A DNA stretch of 64,000 nucleotides from NCBI GenBank assembly GCA_033557465.1, contig CM066036.1:721507828-721571827 (forward strand). The letters are read 5' to 3'. This document shows positions 32,057 to 43,776 of this stretch, one piece after another. The notes below the pieces were generated by a model. It was not told where the DNA came from, did not search any database, and saw only the letters and a program-made list of their open reading frames with translations. The translations under genes were made by a program, and so were the position numbers. This stretch comes from Ichthyophis bannanicus (taxonomy: Eukaryota > Chordata > Amphibia > Gymnophiona > Ichthyophiidae). The stretch's first letter is position 1. Every line of letters starts with the position of its first letter.

Positions 32057-35000
32057 TTAGACAGTCAGATGAGAGCATTGAGCAGAGTGTACATAGTCAT
32101 TGAGCATCTTCCATTTAGACCGATGATGAGGAGTCTGAATGGGGGAAGCAAACATACGAGGTATTTGTTCATATTTACTGTAAAGACAGACATGATTCCA
32201 CCATTCATTGGGGCTCAGATGAGAGCTATTTTTCCAGTACTTCGTGATTAGGGAAATAGCAATGCCAAGCATAAAGTCCAAAAGGAAGTAAGCCGTTTTT
32301 GGAAGAGAGGGGATCCCCGCAGCTGAGCGAAGTCCCACTATCCTCCAAGAAAGGGGCTCTTGAAAGTGCAATATAGACTGGATACGACCCCAGACCCGAC
32401 GCCAGTAATACTGTAGTGCGGGACATTCATACATAACATGAGGTAGTGAACCAATGGCCGCATGACATGTCCAACAGCTATTGCCCTGAGTAGTGTTCCA
32501 TTTGGCTAATCTATCAGGAGTGTAAAAACACCGGTGGGCTAGAAAGAAGAGTGTCTGAGTGAGTGAGGCGGATCGGGAGACCCGTGTCACTCTACTCCAG
32601 ACAAGGCTCCATTGCTCCGGGGTCAAAGTCACATGCAATTCTCTCTCCCATGCTTTCTGCGCTATAGGGGTATCTCTAGTGATAGCCTTACATAAGGTTT
32701 TGTAAAAATTGGAGGCTACGCCCGATGAATTACCGATAGATCGGATAGTCTCCAACCAACCCTGTGTAGGGGAAGCCGAGGGCGGGAGCACCTTAGCACT
32801 CCGTAGGCAATGCTGAAGTTGCACCAACTGAAAGTAGTGTTTCGCTGGAAGACCAAATTCAATTTGCAATTCACTAAAAGTTTTCCAGCGACCTTCATGA
32901 AACAACTGACTAGGAGTCCAAATGCCCCTAGTGTACCAGGGGCTCCACGCCATCGGCTTATGTTGTATTCGAAATCGAGTATTGTACCAAAGTGGGAGCT
33001 GGTCTAGCGGACAGAGTCGGGAGTCTAAAGATTGCATAAGAGTATTAAAGGCACCTAAGGTGTCTAAAAGCATTGGGGGAAAGTGGGAGTCTGATGGGAG
33101 AGTCATACCGGGAAGAAAAGTAAGAGGAATCGGTTTGCAAAGGTCCTCTTCTATGTCTAGCCACACAGGTCTACTCGGTACTGGATCTTCCAGCCAACGA
33201 GCGCCTTGTTTGAGAAGAAAAGATTGATGATACTTCAGGAAATCAGGGAATCTGACACCCCCATTTTCCTTATCTGCTTGCAGCTTATGTTTCGCTATCC
33301 TAGGTGTCTTGTTTTGCCACAAGTATCTAGTCAGAAGGCCCTCTATATCTTTATATATACGTCGAGGTAAGAGACAGGGCAACATTTCTAAGATATAATT
33401 CACTTTCGGAACAATCATCATTTTTATGGTGTCTAATCGACCCCACCAGGTAAGTGTTAAAGGAGTCCAGCGGTGAGTAAGCGCCCGGACTTTAGAGGTT
33501 AAGTCTTTGGCATTGAAGGAGATAGTGTCTTCCAAAGGAGAACAATAGTGAACCCCAAGGTATTTGACCATGCGAGGTTGCCATAAAAAGGGGAAGGGTT
33601 GCATATCTGCCTGATGAAGTAAAGGATTTAAGGGAAAGGCTACCGACTTGGTCCAATTTATCTTATAACCGGACAGTTGTGAGTATTTACCAATTTGCTC
33701 TAGGACAGCCGGTACGGAGTCTATAGAGACAAAAAGCATAAGGTCATCAGCATACGCTGAAATTTTGATTTCCCTATGGGTGAAGGGGACTCCATGAATC
33801 TCCTCCGATTGCCGGATTAGTAAAGCCAAGGGTTCGAGTGCGAGATCGAAGAGAAGTGGAGACAGTGGGCATCCCTGGCGAGTGCCGCGTTGAAGGGGAA
33901 AAGGCTGAGACTTTAAAGCGTTGGCACATATACTGGCTGTAGGCTGTGCGTACATGGTACGAAGACAACGGAGAAAACCTTCCCCGAATCCGTACCAACG
34001 GAGGACTGCAAACAGGAAGGGCCACTCTAAGCGATCAAAGGCCTTCTCAGCATCAAGTGAGAGACCAACAAATGGGCGATCAAGATTAACTGCGGTAGTC
34101 AGTACATGGCATAGAGTCCGAGCATTGTCAGCAGTTGATCTACCCGGAATGAAACCGCATTGATCCGGGTGTATTAAGGTAGGCATCCTATCAGAGAGCC
34201 GGGTAGAGAGAATGGTGGCAAATATTTTATAGTCCGCGTTTAGGAGGGAAATTGGACGATAATTAGCTGTGAGTTGCGGGTCTCTCCCCTCTTTCTCAAA
34301 AACTACTACGTTGGCCATTGAAAAGGACCCAGAAGGAGAACCCTCCTCGGCCAGAGCAGAAAATAAAGTTTCAAAACTGGAGCTAAGTCAGCATGAAAGG
34401 TTTTGTAGAATTCAGCAGGGAGACCGTCTGGGCCTGCGGCTCGACCAGAGGCACATTTCTTGATAGCAGAGTGAATTTCTGAGACAGTAAAGGGTGTCCA
34501 AGGCCACTCTATCTTCGTCAGATAGGGTCGGTCTTTGTACCCCTGAAAGTAAGCTTTCAAATATATCTGGCTCAAAATCACATTCAGATTGATAAAGCCG
34601 AGTATAAAAATCACGAAAGAGTTCTAAAATTTCGGTGTCTTTAGTGACCAAGCCCCCCCCCGACGGATTGCGGAGGGCGGTAACACGCTTGGCTTCTTTT
34701 TGACCTTTTAGGGCATTTGCTAATAATTTGCCAGCACGATTATTTTCCCGATAATATAGCCCTTGTTGTGATTCAATATTTTTAACAGCAGCAGTGTACA
34801 AAAGCTGATTGTATTGAAAACGCAAGCATTGTAAACGGAGTAAAATACATGGGTCAGTACGGGACGTGAGAAGACGCTCCCCAGCTTGTATCTGCTGCTC
34901 GAGAATCAGTAATTGCTGCTTTCGTTGTTTCCCCTGCCGAATTTGATAGCTAGTTATAGTTGCGCGGATAGATGCTTTAAAGCCCTCCCACCAAGCCCAG

Positions 35001-35845
35001 CTCGCTGTGTCATGGGGTGAGTTAAAATGAAAATAATCTTGGATGGCGGCCTTTATATCAACCTGAAAATCCTTTTGACCCAGTAAGGATCTATCAAAAA
35101 ACCAAGCTCGGGGAGAATCGTCCCGCGCAGTGACATGTAATGATAAAGATATGGCGGCATGATCCGAAATATGGAGAGGATGAATCCTAGTCGTGTCTAC
35201 TTGAGAAATCAGTGCTTTGGAAATGAGAAAGAAATCTATTCTAGATTGGGAGTGATGTGGGGCAGAAAAGAAAGTGAACTCTAAGTCGGAGGGGTGAAGC
35301 AGCCTCCATATATCTACCAGCGCAAGATCTTGCATCAGAGCTGTAAGGGTAGCAAGACTCTTGGGTGGACCACTCGTTCTAGGCGGCTGTCTATCTATCA
35401 GAGGGTCTAACACTTGATTAAAATCACCACCAAGTATTAATGGAGTATTGGCAGAGGCCTGTGCCAACTGCGCAATACTAGCATAGTAAGCAGGGTTGTC
35501 CACATTCGGGGCATAAATGCAAATACATGTAAATTCACTATCTCCAACCTTAAGATGTACTCGGGCCCATCTACCCTCCTTGTCAGCGCTAGTATCAATT
35601 ACAGTAGCTTGCAACGATTTCTTAACCAGAATGGCTACCCCGCACCGTTTGGAAACGGCGGGAGAATAGGCAGCCACCATGTAAGGCTTAACATTGAGTT
35701 TCAGTGTTTCAGCAGAGTTTAAGTGCGTTTCCTGAAGAAACGCTAAATCAGCATGCTCATGGCTAAGATAGCTAAGGATTTTCTTTCTTTTGATTGGACT
35801 ATTAATGCCCTTTACGTTGAGTGATAAGATTTTACATAAGGCCAT
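32057..35845 (-). pseudogene. L1 ORF2p: endonuclease and reverse transcriptase, two frameshifts
   Basis: About 1263 codons, normal for L1. The N-terminal endonuclease shows LSLNVKGIN, LAFLQETHLN, GGDFNQVLDP, RIDFFLIS and the terminal SDHAAI. The RT has NYRPISLLNADYKI, LDAEKAFDRLEW, GTRQGCPLSPLLF and the catalytic AYADDLMLF (residues 189-192 of the second open part). The C-terminus has the Cys-His motif CWTCHAAIGSLPHVMYEC. One-base shifts lie near 34490-34500 (before FTVSEIHSAIKKCASG) and near 34375-34390 (before ALAEEGSPSGSF). Apart from these the ORF is open, so the copy is fairly young. Confidence 0.93.
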
Positions 35846-36283
35846 TTAAACAAGTGAAAAATTCTGAGCATAATAGCGCACATAATTTCAGAATGTCCCT
35901 CATATTGACTGTATCTGGCTGTACATATGGCATAAAAGAAAATAAGCTTAGATAATACAATGAAGCGCCCCACATTAAAAAAGAAAAACCGCAGCGCGGT
36001 AGAGAAGAAGCAGAACCCCAAAAATTACTGGCGACCATGTGTCTGCGGGGAGAAGCCCCAGAGAAGGCCGATATGGAGAAAAAAATAAACACATAACCTG
36101 TAGGACTGTGCGTGCTCCGAATCCGACCGAGGCACACATCATGGAGGGATAGGAGACCAAAGGCAAAAAGACATAGAAAGAAAGAAAGAAAGTCCAGGTA
36201 GTCTCTGTGCTTGACTATGACCGCCGCATCGGGCCCTCCAAAATGGCGGACAGAGCCGGTAAATAAAAGTCCAAGTCGTTGGA

Positions 36284-37132
36284 TTAGCGCATCAGCTCTG
36301 CTTCTTTGGAGTCTAAAAATGTTGATAGCAGATCAGGATCTTCGAATGTCCTGGTTTGATTGTGGAGAGTCACTCGGAGCTTCGCGGGATACAACAGGCC
36401 AAAGCGAGCCTGTAGCTGTTGAAGTCGAGGGCGAAAAGCAAGGAGTTTCTTCCGTCGGTCAACGGTAGGCTTTGCCAAATCAGGGAAGAAGGAGACTTTG
36501 TGACCTTCGAATTCCAAATGATGGTTCGCCCGAGCAGCATTTAAAATTTGTTCCACTTGTTGATATCGTAGCAAGCGAAAGATAATAGGCCGGGGGGTCG
36601 TGCGGTTGAGCGCCATGTGGGTAGGAACACGGTGTGCACGATCGATTTCCAGTTCTTTATGAAAGGTAATCTTCAGCAGGGAGGGAAGAGTTTTGAGCAG
36701 GAATTCTCTCATATCTCCCGCTTCCACCCCCTCCGGTATTCCAATGAGCCTCACATTATTGCGACGGGCTCGATTATTGCTATCTTCTAACTCCTTTTGA
36801 AGATTTTGTATCTGGCGCTCAGCCTTGTCGAGTGTGCCCAAGCGCACCGCGTGCGAGTCGAGGACCCCCGCCATATTGTCCTGCCATAATGAGAGACTGT
36901 CTAGTCGGTCCTGGAGCACTCCAAAGTCTTCTCGCAGGGCTCTAAGCGCTTCTCCATTGGACTGCACCAGTTCCTTCACGCCGCGTATTTCCTCTAAAAT
37001 CTCCAGGTGCATTTCGGGGTTGTCCCGAAATGGAACCATCTTTTGCGGGGAGGACACCTCTGTTTTTGAGCGTTTTCCGTGAGAAGAAGAAGGAGACCCG
37101 AAGTCCAAGCGCGCTGGTTTGTGGGTCGCCAT
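36284..37132 (-). CDS. L1 ORF1p, RNA-binding protein
   Basis: 282 residues, uninterrupted. After a basic N-terminus (KRSKTEVSSPQK), residues about 45-140 form a coiled coil with heptad leucines (LREDFGVLQDRLDSLSLW, IQNLQKELEDSNNRARR) expected to trimerise. An RRM-like domain follows (NNVRLIGIPEGVE, RPIIFRLLRYQQVEQIL). The C-terminal domain follows (HHLEFEGHKVSFFPDLAKPT, YPAKLRVTLHNQTRTF). ORF1p binds L1 RNA to form the retrotransposition particle. The start is the first ATG after a 136 bp 5' UTR. Confidence 0.92.
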   Translation of the reverse strand: MATHKPARLDFGSPSSSHGKRSKTEVSSPQKMVPFRDNPEMHLEILEEIRGVKELVQSNGEALRALREDFGVLQDRLDSLSLWQDNMAGVLDSHAVRLGTLDKAERQIQNLQKELEDSNNRARRNNVRLIGIPEGVEAGDMREFLLKTLPSLLKITFHKELEIDRAHRVPTHMALNRTTPRPIIFRLLRYQQVEQILNAARANHHLEFEGHKVSFFPDLAKPTVDRRKKLLAFRPRLQQLQARFGLLYPAKLRVTLHNQTRTFEDPDLLSTFLDSKEAELMR

Positions 37133-37338
37133 CCCCCCCGAGGTACCCCGGTCAGCTCGGAGCGAAATAGTAATTTTGTATAGGTATTAAGTCAGGATTC
37201 TAAGTAGGCCTCTCGGGAGCTTCAGCGCGAAGCGTCTTACCCGCTGGACATCAGGCTCCGCCCCCTTCGCTCTATCTCCTTTTTAAAGGTTAATGCCAAC
37301 AGCCTGGTTCCATTCCGGTTAAGGTGGAGCCCATCCTT

Positions 37339-37749
37339 TCAGAAAAGCCCCTCCTTTCCACAGAATGTTCCCCAGTTCCTAACAAATCCAGAACCCTCTT
37401 CCTTGCACCATCGTCTCATCTGCATGTTGAGACCCCGGAGTTCTGCCTGCCTTTTGGGTTCTGCATGTGGAACGGGAAGCATTTTGAAGAATGCTATCCT
37501 GGAAGTTCTGGATTTCAACTTCCTACTTAAAAGTTTAAATTTGGCCTCCAGAACCTCCCTACCACACTTTCCTATATCATTGGTACTAACATGTACAAAG
37601 ACAGCAGACTCCTCCACAGCACTATCTAAGACCTTGTCTGGGTGGCACGTGAGGTCCGCTATCTTCGCACCAGGCAGGCATGTTACCAGGCGATCCTCAC
37701 ATCCACCAGCCACCCAGCTATTTTCCTTCCCAATTGATTGTATCACCAA
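37339..37749 (-). pseudogene. CR1 ORF1, SGNH esterase-like domain (partial)
   Basis: The minus-strand frame has VFVHVSTNDIGKCG, the GTND-type block of SGNH hydrolases with Ser for the usual Gly. It continues with LSRKLKSRTSRIAFFKMLPV, LNMQMRRWCKEEGSGFVRNW and GTFCGKEGLF, as in CR1 ORF1 proteins carrying an esterase. Sequence just upstream (to about 37870) continues the domain with a frame change. The catalytic His block after GKEGLF is cut by the L1 insertion. The role in CR1 is unsettled; lipid or membrane association has been proposed. Confidence 0.75.
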
Positions 37750-37892
37750 CTATAATAGCTGTCCTAATCCTTCCCTCATAAGTACATGGCCCTGGAGAAA
37801 CCTCCTCGGTGTGAGAGGGTTTTACATCACCTGAAGGACAGTTCCTAACTACAGGATCACTTCCTGCCACATCATGGTGATGCTTTCCTGCC

Positions 37893-39475
37893 ATTTGTTG
37901 TTGTTGTTGTTAAGTGCCGTCAAGTCGGAGTTGACCCTTTGGATAGCTATCCTAAATTGTCTTCGGTCTTGAGTCATTGTTAACAAACTGGTACCCGTAG
38001 CTGCTGTTATTGTATCGATCCATCTCATTGCTGGCCTTCCTCTTTTGCGTTGACCTTCTATCTTGCCAAGCATGATGTCTTTCTCTAATGATCTCTCTCT
38101 TTGCATGATGTGTTCAAAGTATAAAAGTTGAAGTCTTGTCATCTGAGCTTCTAAAGAAAGCTTAGGTTTGATCTCCTCTAGTACTGACTGGTTTGTTCTT
38201 CAGGCAGTCCATGGTATACACAGTATTCACCGCCAGCACCATAATTCAAAGGCATCAATTTTCTTCCTGTCTATCTTTTTCACTTTCCAGCTTTCACATC
38301 CATATGATGTTATTAAAAATACCATGGCTTGAACAAGTCAAATCTTTGTATGGAGAGAGACATCTCTGCTCTTGAGAATCTTATCTATGTCTTTCATAGC
38401 CATTCTACCAAGAGCAATGTGTCATCTGATTTCTTGACTGCTTGTTGCTTCTTTATTGATAGTTGATCCAAGTAGGTTAAAGTTGTTCACGATTTCAATT
38501 TCTTCTCCTTCAAAGAGGAACATGTTGATTATGCCAGTTGTCATGATCTTTGTCTTCTTAACATTAAGGTGCAGGCCCATTTTGAGACTATGTTTATTGA
38601 TTGTGAGAAGCAAATATTTCAGATCATCTTCACTTTCAGCCAGTAATGTGGTATCATCAGCATAGCGAAGGTTGTTGATGAGTCTTCTACCAATCTTCAC
38701 ACCTCAGTTGTCTTCATACAATCCTGCTTCTTTGATGATTTGTTCTACATATAAATTAAACAGGTATAGGAGAAGTATGCAGCCTTACACCTTTGCTTAT
38801 TTTAAACCATTCTGTTTCTCCTTGTTCCATTCAAACTGCTGCTTCTTTATCAATGTACAGATTGTGCATGAGTACGATCGGGTATTCTGGTATACCCATT
38901 CTTCTTAATGTGGCCCTGAGTTTCTCATAGTTTACACAGTCAAGGGGTTTGCTATAGTCGATAAAACACAAATAGATATCCTTTTGGTATTCTTTAGTCT
39001 TTTCAAGGATCCATCTCACATCCACAGTGATGTCTCTCGTTCCTCGCCCTTTCCTGAACCCTACTTGCACTTCAGGTAGTTCTTGTTCCAGGTATGGTTG
39101 TCTCCTTTGAATAATCTTCAGTAGAATCTTGATGGCATGTGGGATCAGAGCGATTGTGCGATAATTTCCACAGTCAGTTGGATCACCTTTCTTTAGTATT
39201 GGTATAAACACAGATCTTTTCAGTCAGTTGGCCATGATGTTGTCTTCCATATTTCTTGGCAGAGCCTTGTAAGTATGGTAACAGCTGCATCAGATTGCTG
39301 TAATATGTCTATGGGAATGCTATCAATGCCTGGTGCTTTGTTCTTTGATAGGATTTCAATGCTGCTTCAACTTCTTCTTTCATCACCAATGGTTCCCGAT
39401 CATAAGGTACAAGCTGTTGGTCCACTTGATCTTTATCATATAAAAACTCTGTATATTCCTTCCAACTTTTGTCCA
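37893..39475 (-). mobile_element. RTE/BovB-like LINE, antisense, 5'-truncated
   Basis: The RT is in three frames: 39211-38831 (FIPILKKGDPTDCGNYRTIA, GFRKGRGTRDITVDVRWIL, FIDYSKPLDCVNY), 38700-38422 (INNLRYADDTTLLAESEDDL, LHLNVKKTKIM) and 38142-37849 (LGKIEGQRKRGRPAMRWIDT). The catalytic YADD is intact. The 3' end is a CAA repeat (TTGTTGTTGTTGTT on the plus strand at about 37897), as in RTE elements. It abuts the antisense CR1 ORF1. Confidence 0.88.
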
Positions 39476-39690
39476 ACAAACAAGCACTGATCCACGTGCA
39501 ACAAAAACAAACCCAGTACAAATCGTGGATTGCGAAGGAAGAAAATACTTTATTAAACAACTCCAGCCATTGGTCTGACACAGGCCATGTTTTGTTGAGC
39601 CTTCCTCAGGGGCTAAAATGGCTAAGAAAAATACACAATAAAAAATATAATAAAAGCATACACTGAGAAGTAAATACATTCAAATAAAAA
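39476..39690. other. Short unidentified repeat-like segment
   Basis: On the minus strand it contains CCTGAGGAAGGCTCAAC, AAAACATGGCC and AATAAAGTATTTTC. This looks like an interspersed repeat, but I cannot name the family. Confidence 0.4.
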
Positions 39691-39899
39691 TAAAAATAAC
39701 AAACCAAGCATGAATTTGAAGTGTATAAGGTCTTCTGGGGAGCGGGATTTGATCCATGCATTGTCAGCAGAATGGGCACAGGTGCGTAAATAGTGGATTG
39801 TAGATGAAAGCCAGGGCTGGGGTGCAGAACGTCTCACAGGTCATGGGGTAGGTGGGGCAAGGGTGGCCAGAGCTGAGGATAGTGCAGCATTAAAGGAGG

Positions 39900-40568
39900 T
39901 TACTGCCTCGTCAACAGACTTGGAGGACATAATGGAGGGAAAGATGGAGAAATGGTGGAGGAGAGAATCAAGGGATCAATATTATGAAGGTTTCTAACTA
40001 GGTCGGAGGAGACAGGACGAGGTTGAGACAACGGACGCTGAAGATTAAAGCTTAAAAGGTGATGGTCAGATGAGGGAAAGATTGAGTTACAGAAGTTCGA
40101 TGGAGAGGAATTAGAGAAGAGTATCAGATCAAGGCAGTGGCCGTGCTGGTGGGTGGGGGCAGTGGAATAAAGTTGGAGGTCAAACGAGGAGATGAGGGTG
40201 AGGAGTTTTGAAGCGTGGGGATTGGAGGGGTTATCAACGTGAATGTTGAAATCACCAAGAATAAGAGTCGGGGAAGAGGGATCCAGAAAGATGGAAAGCC
40301 AGGAGTCAAAGTCAGTGAGGAAGGTAGATATGGATTTGTTGGGTGGGCGATAGATAACAGCTACTTGGAGGGGAAGAGGTGTGAAGAGGCGAATGGAGTG
40401 GACTTCAAAAGAGAGAAAGGAGTGAGACTGAGGCAGCGGGAGGGGTTGGAATTGGCAAGAGGGGGAAAGTAGAAGCCCAACACCACCACCGCAGCCAGTG
40501 AAACGAGGTATATGGGAGAACTGGTAGCCCCCGTGACAGAGAACACTAGTATCATCTCGGAGGAGCAA
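39900..40568 (-). pseudogene. L2-like endonuclease domain (second copy)
   Basis: 222 open codons carry the C-terminal two-thirds of the apurinic-type endonuclease: VAVIYRPP, LILGDFNIHVDNPSN (catalytic D and N), HGHCLDLILF and SSDHHLLSF (terminal catalytic D-H). The N-terminal catalytic E region is not in this frame. Aligns closely with 23526-22885. Confidence 0.83.
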
Positions 40569-40639
40569 GGTCTCAGTTAGGGCAAGAAGATGTAGAGCGT
40601 TAGAGATAAAGAGATCATGGGAAAAAGCAAGTTTATTAG

Positions 40640-41090
40640 AGACTTATTGTGCGTTCCTTAAGGCACATGAGAACGGGAGAGTTGAAGGAGAAAGGAGGGG
40701 GATATGGATGAGGTTGGACAAGTTGCATGGGGATTTCTTTCCAGAGTAAGACAGAGATTTTGAGGGGCTAAGATAAGGGTGGATATCTCTGGATGAGTGT
40801 GCCTTCCGTGAGGCACGTGTGGGAAGGGAAGTGGAAGGTGAATGAAAGGGGATATTGATGATATTAGACAGGTTACGTGGGGATCTCTTCTTGAAGTGAG
40901 ACAGAATTGTAAAAGGGCCAGGGTTGGGGTTGGTATCTCTGGATGAGTGAGTGATGCATGAGGGAGGGAGAGTGGAAGGGGAAAGGAGAGGGATTTGGAT
41001 GAGATTAGAAAAGTTACATGAGGAACTCTTCTTAGAGTGAGAGAAAAATGGGGGAGGGGGCAGGGTTGGGGTTGATATTACCTGATAAGA
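40640..41090 (-). repeat. Tandem 5' UTR monomers of the L2-like LINE
   Basis: Three units of about 147 bp start near 40650, 40797 and 40945. Each has a GCACATGAG/GCACGTGTGG-type start, a GGATATTGATGA-type middle and a TATCTCTGGATGAGTG end. The first copy of this LINE keeps about one unit (23527-23690). Confidence 0.75.
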
Positions 41091-41370
41091 GAAGAAGAAG
41101 GAGTAGTAAAGAGCAGGGTATGGAGGAGGCAGTACGGCGGAAACGAGGGTGAGGTTGCTTTAAAGAGAGAGGGGCTGGTTGAATGAGGGGGAGGATTTGA
41201 TGAAGCTCAAGAGCAGATACTAGGTTAGAAGACAGGATGGAGGGAGAGGTGAGGAAGGAAGAGGGAGAATAGGGGGGGAGGAATAAGGGTGCAGGTAGGA
41301 GGGGAGGCAGTTGGGGAGTATGAGGAAGAGAAGGACAATGTGATGAGGGGCCATAGAAGAGGAGTAGTGG

Positions 41371-41720
41371 GGCTATGCGGTGTATGGTAACTTAGAAGCA
41401 ATGAGGTGGCAAGGGAGTCTACACACTATGCAGTATATGTTGGAGTTACAAGCAGTGGGGTAGCGGCAAGTATTCTAGACACTATGCAGTATATGTTGAG
41501 TTACAAGCAGTGAGGTAGTGGGGATTACACGCTATGCAATACAAGCAAAGTACAAGCAAAGGGTAGCAATGGAATCTACAGGCTAAGCAGTAGATGATAT
41601 CTTGCAAGCGGTGGGTAGCAATGGAGTCTATAGGCTAAGCAGTTTGTTATCCTATAGCAATGAGGCAATGGGGTAATACAGCAAATGTTATCTTGCATGC
41701 AATGGTAGCAATGGTAGCAA
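41371..41720. repeat. Minisatellite, unit about 60 bp
   Basis: Degenerate repeats of CACTATGCAGTATATGTTG, TTACAAGCAGTG and GGTAGCAATGG. Units become more diverged toward 41720. It follows the 5' end of the antisense LINE. Confidence 0.75.
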
Positions 41721-41739
41721 TGACAAAGGACAAGGGAAA

Positions 41740-42360
41740 TATATATACAGTACCTGAATGTACACTGCTTTGACTTGTAGAAAAGCGGTATATAAGCCTA
41801 GTTAAATAAATAAAAGTAAAAAAACACAGGACCATGCACCCAGGCTGCAAAAACCCAAAGGAGTGGTTCAGTACAAGGCGATATCTTCACTCATTTTTAT
41901 ATATGTTGAAGAGAATTGGGGCCAAGATGCAGCCCTGTGGCAGGCCACTGTCCAATTGCCTGGTTCTCCCATCCCTCACACATGCTAAATATGAATCTAC
42001 ATGCTGTTCAGCTTTTTTTTATGTTGTACCTGCATTTTGGAACTGCCTTCTATCCCACCTTCACTTGGAATCTTCATTCTCTAAGTTTAAGAAGCTCTTA
42101 AAAACATACCTATTCTCTCAAGCCTTTGGAGAAGAAGCCACCTGAGACTCATGCCTTAGATATCCGTCCTCCCTGTTTGTCTGGGGTTCTCACCATCTAT
42201 TCTCCTCTTTTACCTCACTTTTTGTTCCTTCTTTCCTATCATGAAACAGAGTTCTTTTCCTTTTCCTGCCTTTGTTTGATATGCAATTTATTTTATTTTG
42301 TAAACTGCTCAGTCTGCTTTGCTAAGAGCAGTCAATCAAATCATAATAAACAAAAAATGA
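41740..42360 (+). mobile_element. L2-like 3' ends, sense, fragmentary
   Basis: A short tail at 41755-41820 (AAAAGCGGTATATAAGCC, then AAATAAATAAA) is followed by the C-terminus of an L2-like ORF2 at 41995-42145 (AFFYVVPAFWNCLLSHLHLE, LKTYLFSQAF) and its 3' UTR (GTAAACTGCTCAGTCTGC) to about 42360. A possible small CR1/L2 piece (ILKRIGAKMQPCGRP in one frame) lies at 41880-41960. Confidence 0.72.
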
Positions 42361-43291
42361 CTGAATGTGCCATCAACTCCACTTGCCTTGAGACTTCTAG
42401 ACAGTATATAGTAGTAATCATAAAGAAGGATTCACATTAAGAAATCCTTCAGAAGTAGTTAACTTCAGTAAGAAAATAAATTGAGTATGCAGAGAAGGAG
42501 TAGAAGGGCAGATTTCCTACAGTGTGTGCGGCATCAGAAGACTAAGTAAAGGAGGATTAATGCAGGTAGCTTAACCTCCTGCCTGGAAAAATGCTGATTT
42601 GGAACAAAGCTACTCTCTGCCACTTACCCAGAGTAATGGTGGCAATAGAGGTTGACTTTACTATTGCTGTTTCTGCTACTTTTCATTCATTTTCACAGAT
42701 GAATTATTTTAGGTGAAATTTCTACCCTCTCATAATTACCTCTAATGAATACAGCACATACATTAATGATTAATAGATCAGATGACTTTGACTGTTGCTT
42801 AAGCACTTCGAGCTGACAGACTTTGGTGTATTCAATTTAGTAAGAATACTATTAACAGTGGGGACAGTCTATGGGGTAATTTCATAAGCCATTTCTATGG
42901 ACAAAACTGCATTTTGCATGCAGAAATAGGCATTTATAATGTTATCTGGGCTATAAGCATGTAATAACAGCCTTTCAGCACATATTTTAACTCAGAATGT
43001 TTGGAGGCAGTTCCAGCAGCAAATGGACACTACCCCAGGGGTTTACAGTATTTGAAGAAAGGAAATATGTGAGTTCTCTTTTTAAAATAGGCAAAATATC
43101 TGCACATTTCTACCTGTTGTAAAATGGTCTTCCATATGCACAGAGTCCCTGATGCAGAAGTTTATTTCTAGTGACTTTATTTATTATTGTCATTTGCTAA
43201 TTATTCCTATTTGCTAATTGACCATTAAACAGCAATAAATAGTTTTTGTTAAACTGCTCTCCCAATATATAGGTAGAATTAGATAATACAC
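42361..43291. other. Non-coding stretch
   Basis: No supported gene or repeat boundary; AT-rich single-copy-looking DNA. Confidence 0.5.
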
Positions 43292-43294
43292 AGA

Positions 43295-43776
43295 GGGGCA
43301 GGTTTGCTAAATCACGGTAGACGGTAGCATGAGGCTCATGCATGTTTTGGTTGCATGGTAGCAAGAAGAGTGTGACCTAAAGGAGACCATGTTGAAAATG
43401 CCACAGTACTCAAGCAGTGTGCGAATAGGTGGGGTTAAGGCAGAGTGTGGGCAGAGAGAGGGCAGAGCTGTGGCACATGGCTGGGGCGGGCATGCTGGTT
43501 ATGTGCCACTTGCGCCATCACAGCTAATGCCTGGCTCTGACCAGGTGTTGGTTGCACCCACATTGCTAGCGCATCATGAACGTGTTCACTGTACACATGC
43601 ACTATGGCTTTATGTTCCCTAGTACCGCTCTAGTGACGTGGCTAGTGCAGAGGTTGTAGCTTACTGTGGCTGTGCCCCTTGTGCCTACCACAGCCACTAA
43701 GTTCCACCATGGCACAAATACTTGTTAACCATGCTTTTTCCCTGCACTGCTAATAGTGCTTTAGTAAACTTGCCAC
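43295..43776. mobile_element. Harbinger-type MITE
   Basis: 482 bp with terminal inverted repeats GGGGCAGGTTTGCTAAATCAC (left) and GTGGCAAGTTTACTAAAGCAC (right, read inward). AGA flanks both sides (43292-43294 and 43777-43779), a 3 bp duplication size typical of PIF/Harbinger. The TIR is a diverged form of GGGGCATGTTTACTAAA at 46083 and 63871. No transposase. Confidence 0.78.

Larger units (their letters stand above)
31815..37268 (-). mobile_element. Full-length L1-type LINE with target-site duplication
   Basis: About 5.45 kb on the minus strand: a short 5' UTR (37268-37133), ORF1 (37132-36284), ORF2 (35845-32057), a 3' UTR and a 15 nt poly(A) (T-run at 31815-31829). GCTCTATCTCC plus five T (31804-31819 and 37269-37284) flanks it as a direct duplication. 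The first bases on the minus strand are GC-rich (GGGGGCGGAGCC). It lies in the antisense CR1, in the same orientation. Confidence 0.95.
30425..37892 (-). mobile_element. CR1 LINE, antisense, split by L1
   Basis: Minus-strand order: ORF1 with esterase-like domain (about 37892-37285), the L1 insertion, then the ORF2 start (31754 onward) through endonuclease and linker to about 30425, where it is truncated at the direct repeat. The two halves are continuous once the L1 and its target duplication are removed. Confidence 0.85.
39691..41370 (-). mobile_element. L2-like LINE, second copy, 5' part, antisense
   Basis: Same family as 18970-23690. The minus strand has a purine/pyrimidine-skewed 5' UTR with tandem monomers (about 41090-40640), the endonuclease (40568-39900), then the first RT-linker residues (39837-39700; PQPWLSSTIHYLRTCAHSAD). 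It stops at about 39691, so this copy is 3'-truncated, unusual for target-primed integration and more likely a later deletion. Confidence 0.82.

Noticed and set aside
36284..36468. Plus-strand frames across the L1
   Set aside because: Shadows of ORF1 and ORF2 on the minus strand.
39476..39690. Hammerhead-type ribozyme or Penelope-like end
   Set aside because: Core ribozyme sequences (CTGATGA with GAAA) could not be found in a fitting arrangement.
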